From: Eopsaltria australis
Lineage: Eukaryota; Chordata; Aves; Passeriformes; Petroicidae
Direction: 5' to 3'
NCBI GenBank assembly: GCA_034509425.1
Contig: JAVTVJ010011652.1
Location: 5,013,501-5,077,500, forward strand
Length of the DNA stretch: 64,000 nt
How positions within the stretch are numbered: the first letter of the stretch is position 1; each line of letters opens with the position of its first letter. The notes below the pieces were generated by a model. That model did not search any database. It saw only the letters and a list, made by a program, of their open reading frames with translations, and was not told where the DNA came from. The translations under genes were made by a program, and so were the position numbers. This document shows, in pieces, positions 1 through 11,940 of the stretch.

Positions 1-470
1 TTTAAAATGTCAGATTCTCAGAGACAATAACAATTATAAGCTACATTTGCAAGGATAAAACATTACAAATGGGAAACTGTAAAAATTAATTGGGACTTGT
101 TTACGAACATTTCAGTAATTGTGCCAAAATGTCACAATCACATACTTTGAGGAAAACGCTATGCTGCTTAAAAAACCACCCCACACTACTCTGAATGAAA
201 AAGAAAGCAGCCAAATTTGCATTTATATATACATACAAAAGCATATACAAGTTAAATGGAAACAAAGAGACACATGTAGAAATTTGTAGTCAGCAGATGT
301 AAAATTAACAACAAATTTTAATTTTTTAAAATTATGTCGAAACCATGAGAAACATAACAGCATACTGAAATTGCTAGGAATTCTCAAAATTATTGAAATA
401 AATTTTCTCCATATTACTAAAGCAAAGTTTTCTGTCCCAGATTTCAGTCAATGAATATTAACATCAGGTG
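1..470. other. AT-rich intergenic DNA
   Basis: No coding potential, RNA gene or recognisable repeat is visible. The stretch is AT-rich, with many short A and T runs and frequent stop codons in all frames. Confidence 0.6.
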
Positions 471-544
471 TGTGCTGGTTTTGGTCAGGGCTGAATTAAT
501 TTTCTTCACAGGGGCTGTGTTTTGGCTGGGGTTAAACCGTGACA
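471..544 (+). mobile_element. Short avian ERV LTR remnant (about 74 bp)
   Basis: The segment opens with TGTGCTGGTTTTGG and continues into a 'taattttcttcaca' block typical of the 5' part of a common bird endogenous-retrovirus LTR group. It then passes directly to 'ggctggggttaaacc' and ends in GACA, which resembles the 3' end of such LTRs. It therefore looks like an LTR that kept both TG and CA ends but lost its interior. No clear target-site duplication is visible. The family match is from recalled consensus, so the subfamily is not named. Confidence 0.5.
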
Positions 545-1399
545 GATGATGATCATGATGAAGAAATCAGTGAAATTACAATCTGGAATAGTGGCAAAGA
601 GAACCTCTAAAATCAGCAGATACAGAGAGCTTACAGCTAAGAAAAAGAAAAGTAGCCATCAACAACAATCAATATTGATTGATTCTGGGAAGGCAGAAAA
701 TATCCCAGAGAACTTGAACAAAATCACAACAGTACCAATGCTTTAAAAAAGACAACAGGCTGGTTTAGGTAATTACAAGTTTGTCAGCCCACCATCAGTC
801 CTTGGCAAAGTAACAGCATGTCTGACATAACTGTAGTAATAAGAGTAGATGAGGGGGGAATAACAAATGCCAATCAGCACGTTTTTATGAAAAGGGTATT
901 GTTTAACTGAATTTATACTATTATTTAAAATGAAATTTCATATCTGCTTTATCAGTGTAATATTGTTGATATAATAGGCTTTCAGACATTTGGAATGATA
1001 CTCACATGGTATATTTGACAGCTATAGTGGTATAAAATCAATGGGGCAAACATTGAATGCATTGAGACCTGGTTCTCAAAATCTAATTACAAAAAGAGAA
1101 TTTTTTTTCAAATGTCTGTGTTTCCTACAAAAATCTGCTCAGAGAAACACTGTTCAACAAATATATCCACAACTTGGAAATAAAAACCAGAATGTAATTA
1201 TGGATTAGGTCTATAAATAACATGAGCTTGGGGGAGCATGGAAGGGAACAGATTGCTGAGTGATCTGGCTGTTTGAAGATATCAAGCAAAAGCATGTGTT
1301 TCAGCTGAGCCAAATCGAAGTTTATATGTCTGAAAAATAAAAATATAGGTTATGCACATAGCATGGGTGATTTCTGAAGGCAGTGGCAGAAAAGAAGTC
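545..1399. other. Intergenic DNA, nothing recognised
   Basis: A 66-codon open frame at 546-746 has a lysine- and serine-rich translation with no family resemblance, and reads as chance. No RNA gene or repeat was recognised. Confidence 0.55.
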
Positions 1400-2095
1400 A
1401 TGGGGGCCATAGTCTTCATGCTTACTGAGCATGGTTCAAAAAGCTAGGGTAACCTTTGAGCATTTAACTGTGAGAGAACTCAGCAGGGGTGGTGAGGTTA
1501 AATTAACTCTGCATTTGGCACTGGTAAGATTGCTGCTGGAATACTATTTGGTTCTGGTGTCTACACTTCAGATGGATATTGATGAATTGGAAGGGATTCA
1601 GAGAAGAACCACATGAATGCTTCCAGGCGTGGGAAACATGCCCTGTTGCAAAATACTCAAGCAACTCTATTTTGTTATCAAAGAAGGCTTAGAGAATGAC
1701 CTGATTGCAGTCTAAACATATCCATAGGGGGAAGGGAAGGAGCAAAAGGAATAAATTTGATAAAGCTCCGCAGTGTAACAAAATAAGGTGAAACAATGAT
1801 CGGTAGTTCAAACAAAATAAACTCCAACTAAAAACAAAGTGTGAATTTGAATAGTGAGCAAACCAACCTCTGGACCAACTTGCTAAAGGCTGCAGTAGAT
1901 TTCCCATCATTGGAAGTTTCAAATTCAACATTGGATTTCTCTCTCCTAAAAGAGAAAAGGAAGACAAGAAAAAAATATTACGGTTCTTAGATATGGAATC
2001 AAAATGAGACGTGTGAAGACCTATGCCTTGTGTTAGACATGTCATGCTAGACAATCACTGGAGTCCTTTCTGCCCTTAAAGAAATCCATGAATCT
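1400..2095 (+). mobile_element. Ancient CR1/L3-type LINE, 3' end fragment
   Basis: This is a decayed non-LTR retrotransposon. The 1500-1616 part matches the conserved end of CR1 reverse transcriptase: 'ctgcatttggcactggt' is followed by 'tgctgctggaatact', 'ttctggtgt' and 'ttcagagaagaaccac', which translate as LLEY and IQRRT-like motifs. Further on, around 1690-1720, 1860-1930 and 2050-2095, blocks resemble the L3-like CR1 3' region ('gacctgattgcagtct', 'ggaccaacttgctaaaggc', 'tcactggagtcctttctgccctt'). The end, near 'aatccatgaatct', resembles the short terminal repeat of CR1 tails. Many frameshifts and stops make it non-functional. The 5' boundary is approximate. Confidence 0.8.
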
Positions 2096-5000
2096 TTTTC
2101 TCCACATTAACTTCAGGGGATGAAACTGAGCCAAGAGAAATAGAGCTAGAATATAAACTAAAACCCTCTAGCAGTGACTTCCATTTATTTCTGGAATGAT
2201 CCCCCAAGATGAGAAAGGGGGAGGCCTTACCAGCTTATTTAAAAGAAAGGTAGTAAATATAGAGGCAGAAACATCTCAACACTGAGACAGCAACCAGGGA
2301 AAAAAATCTCAGACACCTTTTCTTATCCTTTTTTTTCATACTGGGCATTTAACTGAGCCACAGCTGGAAATGAAACAACTCATCTTCAAAATCTGGTTTA
2401 TTCCCCAAAGCTGTCAGTCCCAGATGTTTGCCTGCTAGGAGAAAGGTAATCCACCTCATCAGTGGTGACCACTGATCCCATCACTACTTTATAGATTAAT
2501 TTGAGAACTGAAAGGTGCAGTTGGCCAAATACCTCCCCAGGAGAAACATGGAAGAGACATGAAGGCACTGAGAGTGTTTGTCTGCTCTCTGATGACTGGA
2601 GGTTTGTTTGAAACCTGTCCATCTCATTATCCTCCCAATAATTATTCATCTCCCATCCTGTTCCAGCCTGTTCCTTTTAGCATCCTTTTTCCATGAGCTG
2701 CCATCTCCTGCTTTCTGAGGGCAGTCTGTCTTTTAGTGGGGCAGGAAAGCAATGTATCAAAAATCAAGGTTTACCCTTGATGAACACGTCTGGTGTGCAC
2801 TGCTGTCAGTTTACATCTCAGAAGGTAAACATGGAGGAAGACAGGCTATCTCAGTTAAAAGTAAATATTCCCACTAAAAGAAATGGATATAAAATTTTCT
2901 ACAGCCAACTTTCTGCAGTGTTCTAGAGAAAATCCTAAATAGCTTAAAGATAGATTCTGATATTCTTACTGTGATTACCTGCAGCATCAAAGAACTGATG
3001 GGGCTGAGGTTCTTTCAGGTTGTGCTTCTGTGAGACAGACTTCCATTTCTAACTTTGCATTACATATTCCCCTGCTTTGGGAGATCTCTGGTGGCTGTGC
3101 AGTTCTTATGCAGCATAAATCCATATGCCTAATGCAGTTTGTTGTGTTTAGAAACTCACTGCTCTTGCATTCATGACATGCAAGCATCTGTCACTCAAAC
3201 CTGCCCATAAATCTAAATTCACTAATAGGACTTCTACCTGTCCCTATTTATCAAGGAGTAGAGTGGTGACCCTGGAATAAATGGCAGCAATGATGTAGTT
3301 GCAGCTTACAAAGTGGTAAAAATTCTGTTGCACCAGGGAGCTGAAATTCCAAATTAATAAAAATTCCCCAAACCCTGCATGTTAGCAGTCATTTTCAGTG
3401 AGAGAAAAATTAATTTAAAAAGAAAAAAAAAAAAAAAAAGAAGCAAATATATCACTTTTTCTGAACCCAGATTATGACCACCAAGCCTGAAAACATTTTC
3501 AGTTTTTATGTTTCCCACAATATAAATTGCCAGACCTTTCAGTTTCTGTCTGCTTGTTTTTCTCTTGGAGAAGAAAGAAAAAAAATATTGCAAAATTATG
3601 TGCTAGACTAAAAGGTTATTTTTCTATGAAAAAATTAAAGTAAAAAATTGTGTTGTCACAGTCCATATTCAGGCTGTGACAGCTGTCTGAATTTTAGGGA
3701 CTCTGAGTGTTTGTAGCTCCCTCCAAAAGCAAAAGGACACCCACAAGCAAGGACTTGGGATTTTACCTGAGACTGAGATTTCCTAGATGAAAGTTATTAA
3801 GGAAGTGCTGAGCAATAATCACAGATTCCGGTATCCTTTAACCCTGCTCTCTTGAGCTCACTGAGCTCTGCTGGCTTGTGCTCCAGGCAAAGTTACAGTG
3901 GTTTTAGTTGTGCAGCTAATTGACTGAGGCTACAGCATTAGCTTGCTGTTGATGAGGTTTAATTCCAAGTGCAGGGTTTTCTGCATTAACATCATTTTCT
4001 GAGCAGAAGCCAAGCACTTGCCACAGCTGACTGCATCGTGGGCTAAGGGCAGCTCTTCTATCCCAAGCTAAAATAATATGAAACTGCAAGAAAATCTTCC
4101 TTGTCCTTGTGTGTGTGAATGGTGTTTTCCCCCTTTCAGAGCATGTTGAAGACCCTTCAGTGTGGCAGTTTGGTGGGTCACCTTGTCCAGTAGTCCCATT
4201 AGGATTGGATTTGGCTCCAGCTGGGAATCAGTGTGACCCAATACCCACCAGACACTGGTGACACTTATGTGTGGTTTGGAACATTTTCTCATCCCCTTTC
4301 TGGAGAAAAGTGAGGATTTAGACACCAACAAGTCTGTAACCATCAGCTCAGGTGCACAGCTGGTGTCAGGCTCCCTGTCCAGGAGTTCTGTTCTGTGGGC
4401 ATGGCCTGGTTTTGTTGCATGGTAACTCAGGAGCTTTTTTCCATGCACTTAAAATGTTTGTGGTTTACATCATCTCACCGAGAGTTGAGGCTCCTCAGGG
4501 AGTAGGATGTTGCAATGTGAAGTGCAGCAATGCCAAAATATTTTAAAAGTCTGAGCTTTAGCCAATTATTTTTCAAGGACAGGTTATTCTCAACTCGATC
4601 CCAGTGTCTCTGCAGCAAGCACATCTCTGACTCATCAAAATCTTCCCAAAGCCAAATTGATTTCTTTTTTCCTGCTTTTTTTCCTTCCACTTTGGCCACC
4701 AAAGTCAACAGAGCAACCATGATTTCCCCTCTCAGCAGGCAGCCTATGTTGGATCTGTGGCAGCATTATTGTTTGGAAGGGGAGCTTTCCTGTAAGGTGG
4801 ACTTCTCTAAATGCCAGGGAGCAGCTTTGCAGAGCTCCCCCAGGGCACCAGGACAGTTAGAACAGAACCAGGAAGGATTCCCTTTCATTCTCTTGTTGTT
4901 AAATATTTTGTGCAATGCATAATCCTCCTGAGTCTTGCCCCTTGTGTCCTGGCATCCCTGGTGATGTTTTGGGTGTAGATCTATATGTAGCCCTCTCAGC

Positions 5001-7633
5001 CTTAATCCTCATGTTTTCTGGAGTGATACAGTGAGAAGCTGACAGCTGCTGGTAAGCTGTACAGTATTTTTCCACCCTTCTTTACTGCAAAGAAAAGGAA
5101 ATTAAGGAGTTTGTCACATCAGAGTTCCCCAAAGCTGTGTACCCTTGTCTTGGTCCTTTTCTTTTTCTTTTTATAGAGTATCCCACCAGTTTCCTCAGAA
5201 ATAGAGAGCCACCCCTGAAGATAAGTGGAACTTGCAAAAAGTATGGAAAACTGTGTCTTTTGTTATTAAACTTGACTTTTTAGAAGTTATTCTATGGGTC
5301 TGACTGAACCTTGAGCATGCCTAGAGCAGGATCCTATCACAAAGCTTAGAAGCTGGAGTCTAAAGCTTGCACATAAGAAATGTGTCTCTCTCTTAGCCCA
5401 GTTCCAAGGATGCAAGACACTTTCAAGGCCTGCATTACCTTTTGATTCATATTTAAAATACTCCAAAATGTTAGTTTACTAAATATTTTCCTTTACACTT
5501 AGTCTCTATGCACTACAAATAGTAAAAAGACTGATTAATCTTTTACAATTCTATTTTTAGCTCAGGAAACCTTGTGCTTCTATTTTCCTGATTATGCCAG
5601 CACTGATCACAAATCTGCTTCATGATATGCTTAAAATGATACTGTGCTCCAGCTTCTGGACAGTAAGAAATGCTAACAACTTTAATGCCTCAGGGAGTAA
5701 AACACGGGAAGGATCATGGAGACAAAGATGGGAAAATAAGGATAAGGATAGGAAGAGTATTAAGTAAAATAATTTTCTGGTAGTCCTAAAGAGCAGGTCC
5801 TTCCAAACAAGAGGGAAAGTTCTGGTAGAACCTGTTCTCCTTTTTTCCATCTGTTTCTCAGACAGTGGACTGATAGAGATTTGCATTCTCCAGATGCAAA
5901 TCTGAAATCGTGTACTAGTGCACACTCTGACAAAAATCACTTAAAAAGAAAATAATAATCCTATTTGCTGGATAATTAACAGTGAGCAATATCATTCTGT
6001 GCTTTATATTTTCATTGAAATTCTTTATCTCACAGAAATAAAGACAGAAAATATATTTCAATTATACAGCTACGCATGTCTTTATATTAGGTGGAAATAT
6101 TTTAATAGATGTTTCAGTTATCCATTTATTGATCTTAATGTATTTTTAATATGCAGGCACCAGTCTCTGCTAACTGAGCTATATCTGCTTCTCCCTAGTT
6201 GAGTTCCACAAATTAAAAATAATTCTTTCTGTCTTTCAACAAATAGTATATGTCTTGTGGGCAATATGTGCTGTGAGCTGCCTTTCAATTTATGGGATTA
6301 ATCTGTGCTCACAAAAGGAGATCTGAATGTGAGCAGCAAAAGTTGGCTATAGACTGCTGGAGAAACAACATCAGAGATATGTTGACCTACAATTTTTTTT
6401 TCTCTTTCACACACTATTTGAGCCCTTCTTTTGGCAGAAATAAGTCCAAAGTGGAAAACCATCTGTTTAAATAACTGTGTTATTCCTTACTTCTGCCCCA
6501 AAAACAGATTTCCTAGAAATTTTAAAGAAAGAACAAACTAAAATATATTTCATTCAGCTTTGAGAATCTGAGCTGGACCTCTTCTCTTCTGACCTCTATA
6601 GGAGCTCACAGTTCTCTCTAGGATTTCCAAGGCTCCACCTGAAGATTGTCACTTGGGCATTGTGACATCCTATGTTTGGGTTATTGTGAATAAGATAACA
6701 CTTTTCAGTGTTTGTGATTACATGTACTTAGTTTAGACAGATGCTTGTGGGAGGATTTGTTTTCATCCATTCCAGCTGTGTTTTCTCCAGCCACGGGGCT
6801 CACTGGTTCCTGATTGCAAGTGTTTTGCATCCCAGTAATTCCACAGGGATGACCTCTGTACCAAAATACACCTCCTATGAAGCACTGCATGCTACAAGCA
6901 TTTCTTGTGCTTTGTTTGATTCAGAATTTCAAGTCACTTGATTCAAAATCAGTGAGGAACTTCCTCTTAGCCTTTTGATGTGGGTGAAGGGTGATAAGCA
7001 CTATATTCTGAATTATTTTTCAGTACAGATGTTTTGGTCATTTGAGCACTGGGATAACTGAACATTTATCCTGTGATGATTTTGCTTACTCCAGTAGTTA
7101 CCTTTGCACTGTGTGTCTTGTTCTTTGTTGGTCAAAGGGAACAATAATTCCTATTTTGTAGAAAGGGCTATGGATTGATTGTGGTTATTTCCTGTGCTGG
7201 GGTTCTCAAAGGAAATATCCCTTGTCCTGGTGAAGCTGGGATCTGATTGTGTTGAAATATCTTTGAAAAGAAAATCTTTTATAGTAAGGGTAAGGACATA
7301 TTGCCGCGAGTCCCAACATGGGACATTAGTAATGAAAACAAAAATGTTATGAGATTTGATGTACAAAGGCAAAACACAATAAGAAAACCACTGAAAAAAA
7401 ATGTATTAACTCGCACATGAGGCAGGAATCCAAGGAAAAGTAACAGTAGAGAAAAGGGAAAGGAAGATGGCTGCATGTCTTCCAGTTCCAGCTTGGCAGA
7501 CAGGGAACAATGAGTAGAACAAAGGAAGAAATTAAACTTGTAGGTGCAAATGGCAAACTCAGTATCAGAAAAAATACTGGATGTATTAGAAGTGCTGAGC
7601 ATGAACCCGGTGGGGGAGGGGAATAAAACCTGA
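2096..7633. other. Intergenic DNA with simple repeats only
   Basis: Open frames here are short (the longest is about 130 codons), overlap on both strands, often begin at non-ATG codons and have no recognisable domains. The only structured element is a poly-A run at 3423-3439. I see no exon with flanking splice sites that I could support. Confidence 0.55.
3423..3439 (+). repeat. Poly-A run (17 nt)
   Basis: An uninterrupted A run lies within AT-rich DNA. It could be a retrotransposition tail, but no element is recognisable upstream. Confidence 0.85.
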
Positions 7634-7781
7634 CCCTGAGATTAGCTCAGCTGGTTAAAGCATGGTGCTAATAACACCAATACTGTGGGCTCAATCCCTG
7701 GATGGGCCATTTACTTAAGAATTGGACTCAATGATCCTTGCATGTCTCTTCCAAATCAGAATAATCTGTGACTCTGTGAAA
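7634..7781 (+). mobile_element. tRNA-Ile-derived SINE with CR1-like tail (TguSINE1-like)
   Basis: The first ~75 bases are a decayed tRNA-Ile(AAU). An A box (TTAGCTCAGCTGG, 7642-7654) is followed by 'ggtgctaataacacc' with an AAT anticodon in the loop, then a B box (GGCTCAATCCC, 7688-7698) and a terminal 'gatgggcca'. The ~70 bases after it ('ttggactcaatgatcctt', 'cttccaaatcagaat', 'tctgtgactctgtgaa') form a CR1-type 3' tail, which such SINEs use to borrow the LINE machinery. The B box differs from the usual GGTTCGATCCC at two positions, so polymerase III activity is doubtful. This head-plus-tail architecture is that of the SINE described from zebra finch and supports a passerine origin. Confidence 0.88.
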
Positions 7782-10379
7782 AGCCACAAAAAGTCCTCTG
7801 AATGGCACAGCAACCAACTCAGTAGTAAATGTGACAGATTTTTTCACGTAATGAATTTGATCAGGTAGATGAAGATACCCTTCCTTGTTACTACTTTTTG
7901 ACCCCTTCTCTTTACTTGCCAGAATAATGAGGAGAAAGACACTGGGAAGAAAAAACCTTTTTGTCATAGAGAAAAGAATGCCCCTCGTGCAACATCTTTT
8001 ACCTGCTCAGCTGTAGCCTGGGCGTTATGTCAAGTATTTTTGGTCTCCAGTCATGCATCTTTAAACAGGTATTCATCAGGGGAGTAGGGTGGCTGTACAC
8101 CCTGTGTCAGTCCAGTGGGCAGCCAACATGCCCCTGGGAGCTCTGAGTCCATCATTAGGGAGAGCTAAATACCCAGAGGGGCTCCAGGGAAGTAAGAGAC
8201 ATCTTCCACTTGCAGCCCAGAGCAAAACTGCATGTTTTTCGCTCCCACCAACTCAGTACTGTTGAGTTGGTACACCTGTAATCCATCCTAGCAGGAATGT
8301 GCTGCAGCTTTCTTTCCTCAGCCTGTCCTGGTTTGCATCAGCTGCAGTTGTATGCTGAGAATTATTACAGGGCAGAGTTTATTCTTCCCCACGGTGAGGT
8401 AGCTCACAGAGCACGTTGCCCACAAGACAGAAGCCCACCATTTACTATTTATTGTGAGGAGAGTATTTTATCATATATTATGGAGCATTGACATGCCTTG
8501 CCACCTCAGTGCAAGACTGGCTCATGAGGTAGGGAGCCAATATTCTCAATCATACTTGCATGAAGCTGGGGATACATTTCTCCTTGCAGAAATATGCCAG
8601 CAGGGTGTAAAAAGGGTAGTTTTCCTACACAATATAAAAATGATCTTTCACTGTTCTGTGAACTTGGGGTTTTCCACGCAGAATGCATGACTGTGTTCCT
8701 GAAAATTGAAAAAAAACCCCAAGCTCTCATCTCATGCTAGGGAGAATTAAGAGCCTGTGCCCTTTGTATAATTAGTTGACCCATGCATGGAAGACAAAAG
8801 GTGGGAGCACCAGTATATGCACCTATAAAATAGACTGTTCTATTAGTGACTGTTCATAGGAGTGGTCATAAAGATGTTTAAAGTGGGGAAATAGGATATT
8901 GCACTTGGTAATACATTAAATGAAAAACAGAAACATGAAATCCATTCCCAGCTTTTTCAGTTTGTGTGTCTTTGGCAAATTTGCTTCCTTTTCTTTAACC
9001 CGTGTCCTTCTGCCTCAGTAAGTTCCTTTGTAATCTCCAGGTTCACTAAACACATCACAAAAAATATGCAATTCCATGGATGAACTCTGCATTATGCTGT
9101 GCTATATGTAAAAATGCAATTGAAAGGATAATTGTGCCTTTGTGTTAATCCACTTGTAAGAAAAACCTATAATCTGCCAGAACAGAATGTATAGGCTATT
9201 AACTTGTTTCTACACCAGTCTTTTGACAGCAGGCCATGAGGCATTAATAAATAGATATATTTCTCATGGGTTTGTGATTCATTTTCCCAAACTTATTTAA
9301 AAAAATGTATCTGCAGGAGCGGAGGTGAAAGTTTGAAAATGATAAAACTTTTGGATCTATAAAAATGATAATTGAAACTGATATAAAACTGATAATTGAA
9401 TATTTCTAGGGCACTTCTCCTTTATGATGTAGGTATTATAAAGATGACATGACATAATGTCTGTGTATAGTGGGGGAAGCATTGGTGTGCGTCTGTGTGA
9501 GGGTGGCAACACTGTGCCATTAGCTCTCCAGCAATTAGCAAGAGAAGGGGCCCCTAAGATTGTGGCAGTGATTCACACAGAGCAGCAAAATCAGGAGAAT
9601 TTAGCATTTTTGTCAACTTTTACGAGCTCTTCAGGGGAAAAAGAAATAAATACAAGTGAGAACCCTTTACCTTCTGCAAAGTTATGGACTTGCTTTGTAT
9701 TTTGACAATACTAGCGATGTCATTCTCTGCATTTTGACAATCAGTCATTCACTGTGAGTTCATCTTAACATCATTTCCACTTCTGCCAGCACCTCCTTAC
9801 CATTGGGAGAGTTCTGGAAACCAAACTGCTACTGCTAGCACTTTTTTTCCAGAAGACCAAACTCTTTCCCTTGAATAGGAAATTAGTGTCTGTATATTCC
9901 TTTCCAAGACAAATGTATGTCACACTGCAACCGAAGAAAAAGTCCATCAGATTCTTACTTAAATCCATGCCTTTGCAGCTAATGATGTTTGGGAGAATGT
10001 CACCTTGCTAGAATTGGTGCTGTGTTGACTTTTTCCTTTCTATTTGGAATGGGCTGCATTCTAATTTAACAATCTCTATAATTTCCTAAGCTGTCTTCTC
10101 AAATGGTCTCTTTTAAATGCTGCAATCAATGCGACCCTCCTATTTTCAATAAAAGATGTTCTGAACTCAGGTGTGCTGACTAGAATGGATGAGGAGGAAA
10201 TCATAAAGCACTGAAAAAGCCCCAAACAAATACACAAAGCAAAAAGCAAAGGTGAGGCCCATGTCATTATACAGCTACAGTAATCCATGGCATGTGTGGT
10301 CTCTTCTAATTACTAAGTGAGAAGCTTGTTTATGGATGGACTGAAGACAGCAATTGCTTGCTGTCAATGCCTTAGCAAT

Positions 10380-10450
10380 TGCAAAACTAATTATACCCCG
10401 CCTTAAATGCAAATAATTAACAACAAGTGTCTTTTCAGCCTTTTATTCCT
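10380..10450. promoter_or_regulatory. Candidate enhancer: POU/homeodomain motif cluster
   Basis: A consensus POU octamer ATGCAAAT (10407-10414) is followed directly by AATTAA, and a TAATTATA homeodomain-type site lies at 10388-10395. Such compact clusters occur in conserved elements around neurodevelopmental genes, but AT-rich DNA also produces them by chance. Conservation has not been tested. Confidence 0.2.
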
Positions 10451-11808
10451 CTGTTTATCATTTTGGAAATGCTTTATCTGGGCATGGGCACATCTGAGCA
10501 GGAAATACAGGCAATAATTACAGAAATCACAGATGTTCCAAACAGTCTGCACCAGTGGAATTTCTCCCCGGAAGTCTGCAGAGGTTTTGCCCCTATTTTT
10601 TACAGCATCTGTTGCAACAGTTGGACTAATCATGCCTATTTACAGGCATAATGCCTGTTGTAACATCTCTGAAAGTACTGTGAGCAGGATTCAGTTCCAT
10701 ATTAAGAGAAATTCATTTAGGTGTCTGCATTCAGTGCTCACTGGGTGCCTCTGCAGTTGGGGAGTTGTGGTCACAGCAGTGAGTGGAGTCAAGAGAGCTG
10801 TTCAGGTGACTGAATGAAGGGAGCTGAGCACCTTCCCATGCTCACAGGAACTCACAGTTGCATATTTGGAGGGCAGGGGAGGTTTTGGTGGTTGCAGATG
10901 AGCAGTTTGCCATAGTGGGCAAAGTCCTTCGGTGATCCTAGCAATGTTTGAGCCACTAACCATTAACACCTCAGGCTCTCACAGTACTAAATACTAACAC
11001 TAGTCTGGAACTGAACATCTCATTTGGGGTTTTACCATCCTGGCCTTTGTGATGCTCCTTGGCTCAAAACACTTGAAATAGTCATCATCGAAATATGTAC
11101 ACTGTAAGTATATAGACAGCCTCCTAAAGTGGATATCATCTGCTCACTCTGGAGTCCAGGGACACAAGGGGTACTTTGAGAATGTGTTTTATACATCCTA
11201 TGGTGAAGGAATATTTTAAAATTAAATAAATCATAATCTGTAAGTACCTGCTTCTCTCTAGGGTTTATAAACAGAGTCAGTTTGAAACCCAAGATGATTT
11301 TCATTGCACCAGCTTAATGAAGCATTAATGACTGCACCCAGAGTCTAGGCTGCCATTAAATCAGAGTTGCTCCTCTAAGTGCAGTCAGTCATGTATGATC
11401 CATCAATTCATCCACAAATTAAGAGAGGTATCCACTCAGGATGCAGCAAATTATTTCCCAAACTCCAGGGGTGATACGGAGTTGGTCTCATTGGTTACAA
11501 AAAGAGGAGAAGGTTTCCCACATTGTACAAATTGTGCTGAGCCTTATGAATTTTGTTACACAACATCTTCTTGAGCAATTAATTTAGTCTCAGGTAATAG
11601 GAAGCTTTAATGCCCTGAAACAGGTGTTAGGGGCCTAAAATACTCTGTACTGTGGAGAGCTGAAGATTGCTTCTCCAGTCTCTATCCTCAATCAACAAAT
11701 TGCAAAGGCGTAGAGAATGAACCCCATAACTTAAATAAGACACTGGGGCTTACATTCAGTATGAGGAATATGTTCAGGTCCCTGTCTATCCAGTAAATAT
11801 ATATATGT

Positions 11809-11940
11809 TTTCTTTATTTTTGTTTTGGTCTTTGATTTTTGATTTTCTGTTTGTTTGTGGGTTTTTCTTGTTTGTTTGCATTGTGGGTTTTTTTTTTTGT
11901 GAGTTTGTTTGTTTGGTTTTTGGAGCAATTTTGGATTTTT
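11809..11940 (+). repeat. T/G-rich low-complexity tract, (TTTG)n-like
   Basis: About 130 bases are composed almost wholly of T and G, with recurring 'gtttgtttg' units and a T run of about 12. It gives misleading Phe/Leu/Val-rich open frames on the + strand. Confidence 0.85.

Noticed and set aside
7634..7708. A functional tRNA-Ile gene
   Set aside because: The acceptor stem and B box are mutated, and a CR1-like tail follows directly. It is the head of a SINE.
8324..8400. Possible start of an avian ERV LTR (TGTCCTGGTTT)
   Set aside because: Only the first 11 bases fit well. The following sequence diverges and no 3' end or partner was found.
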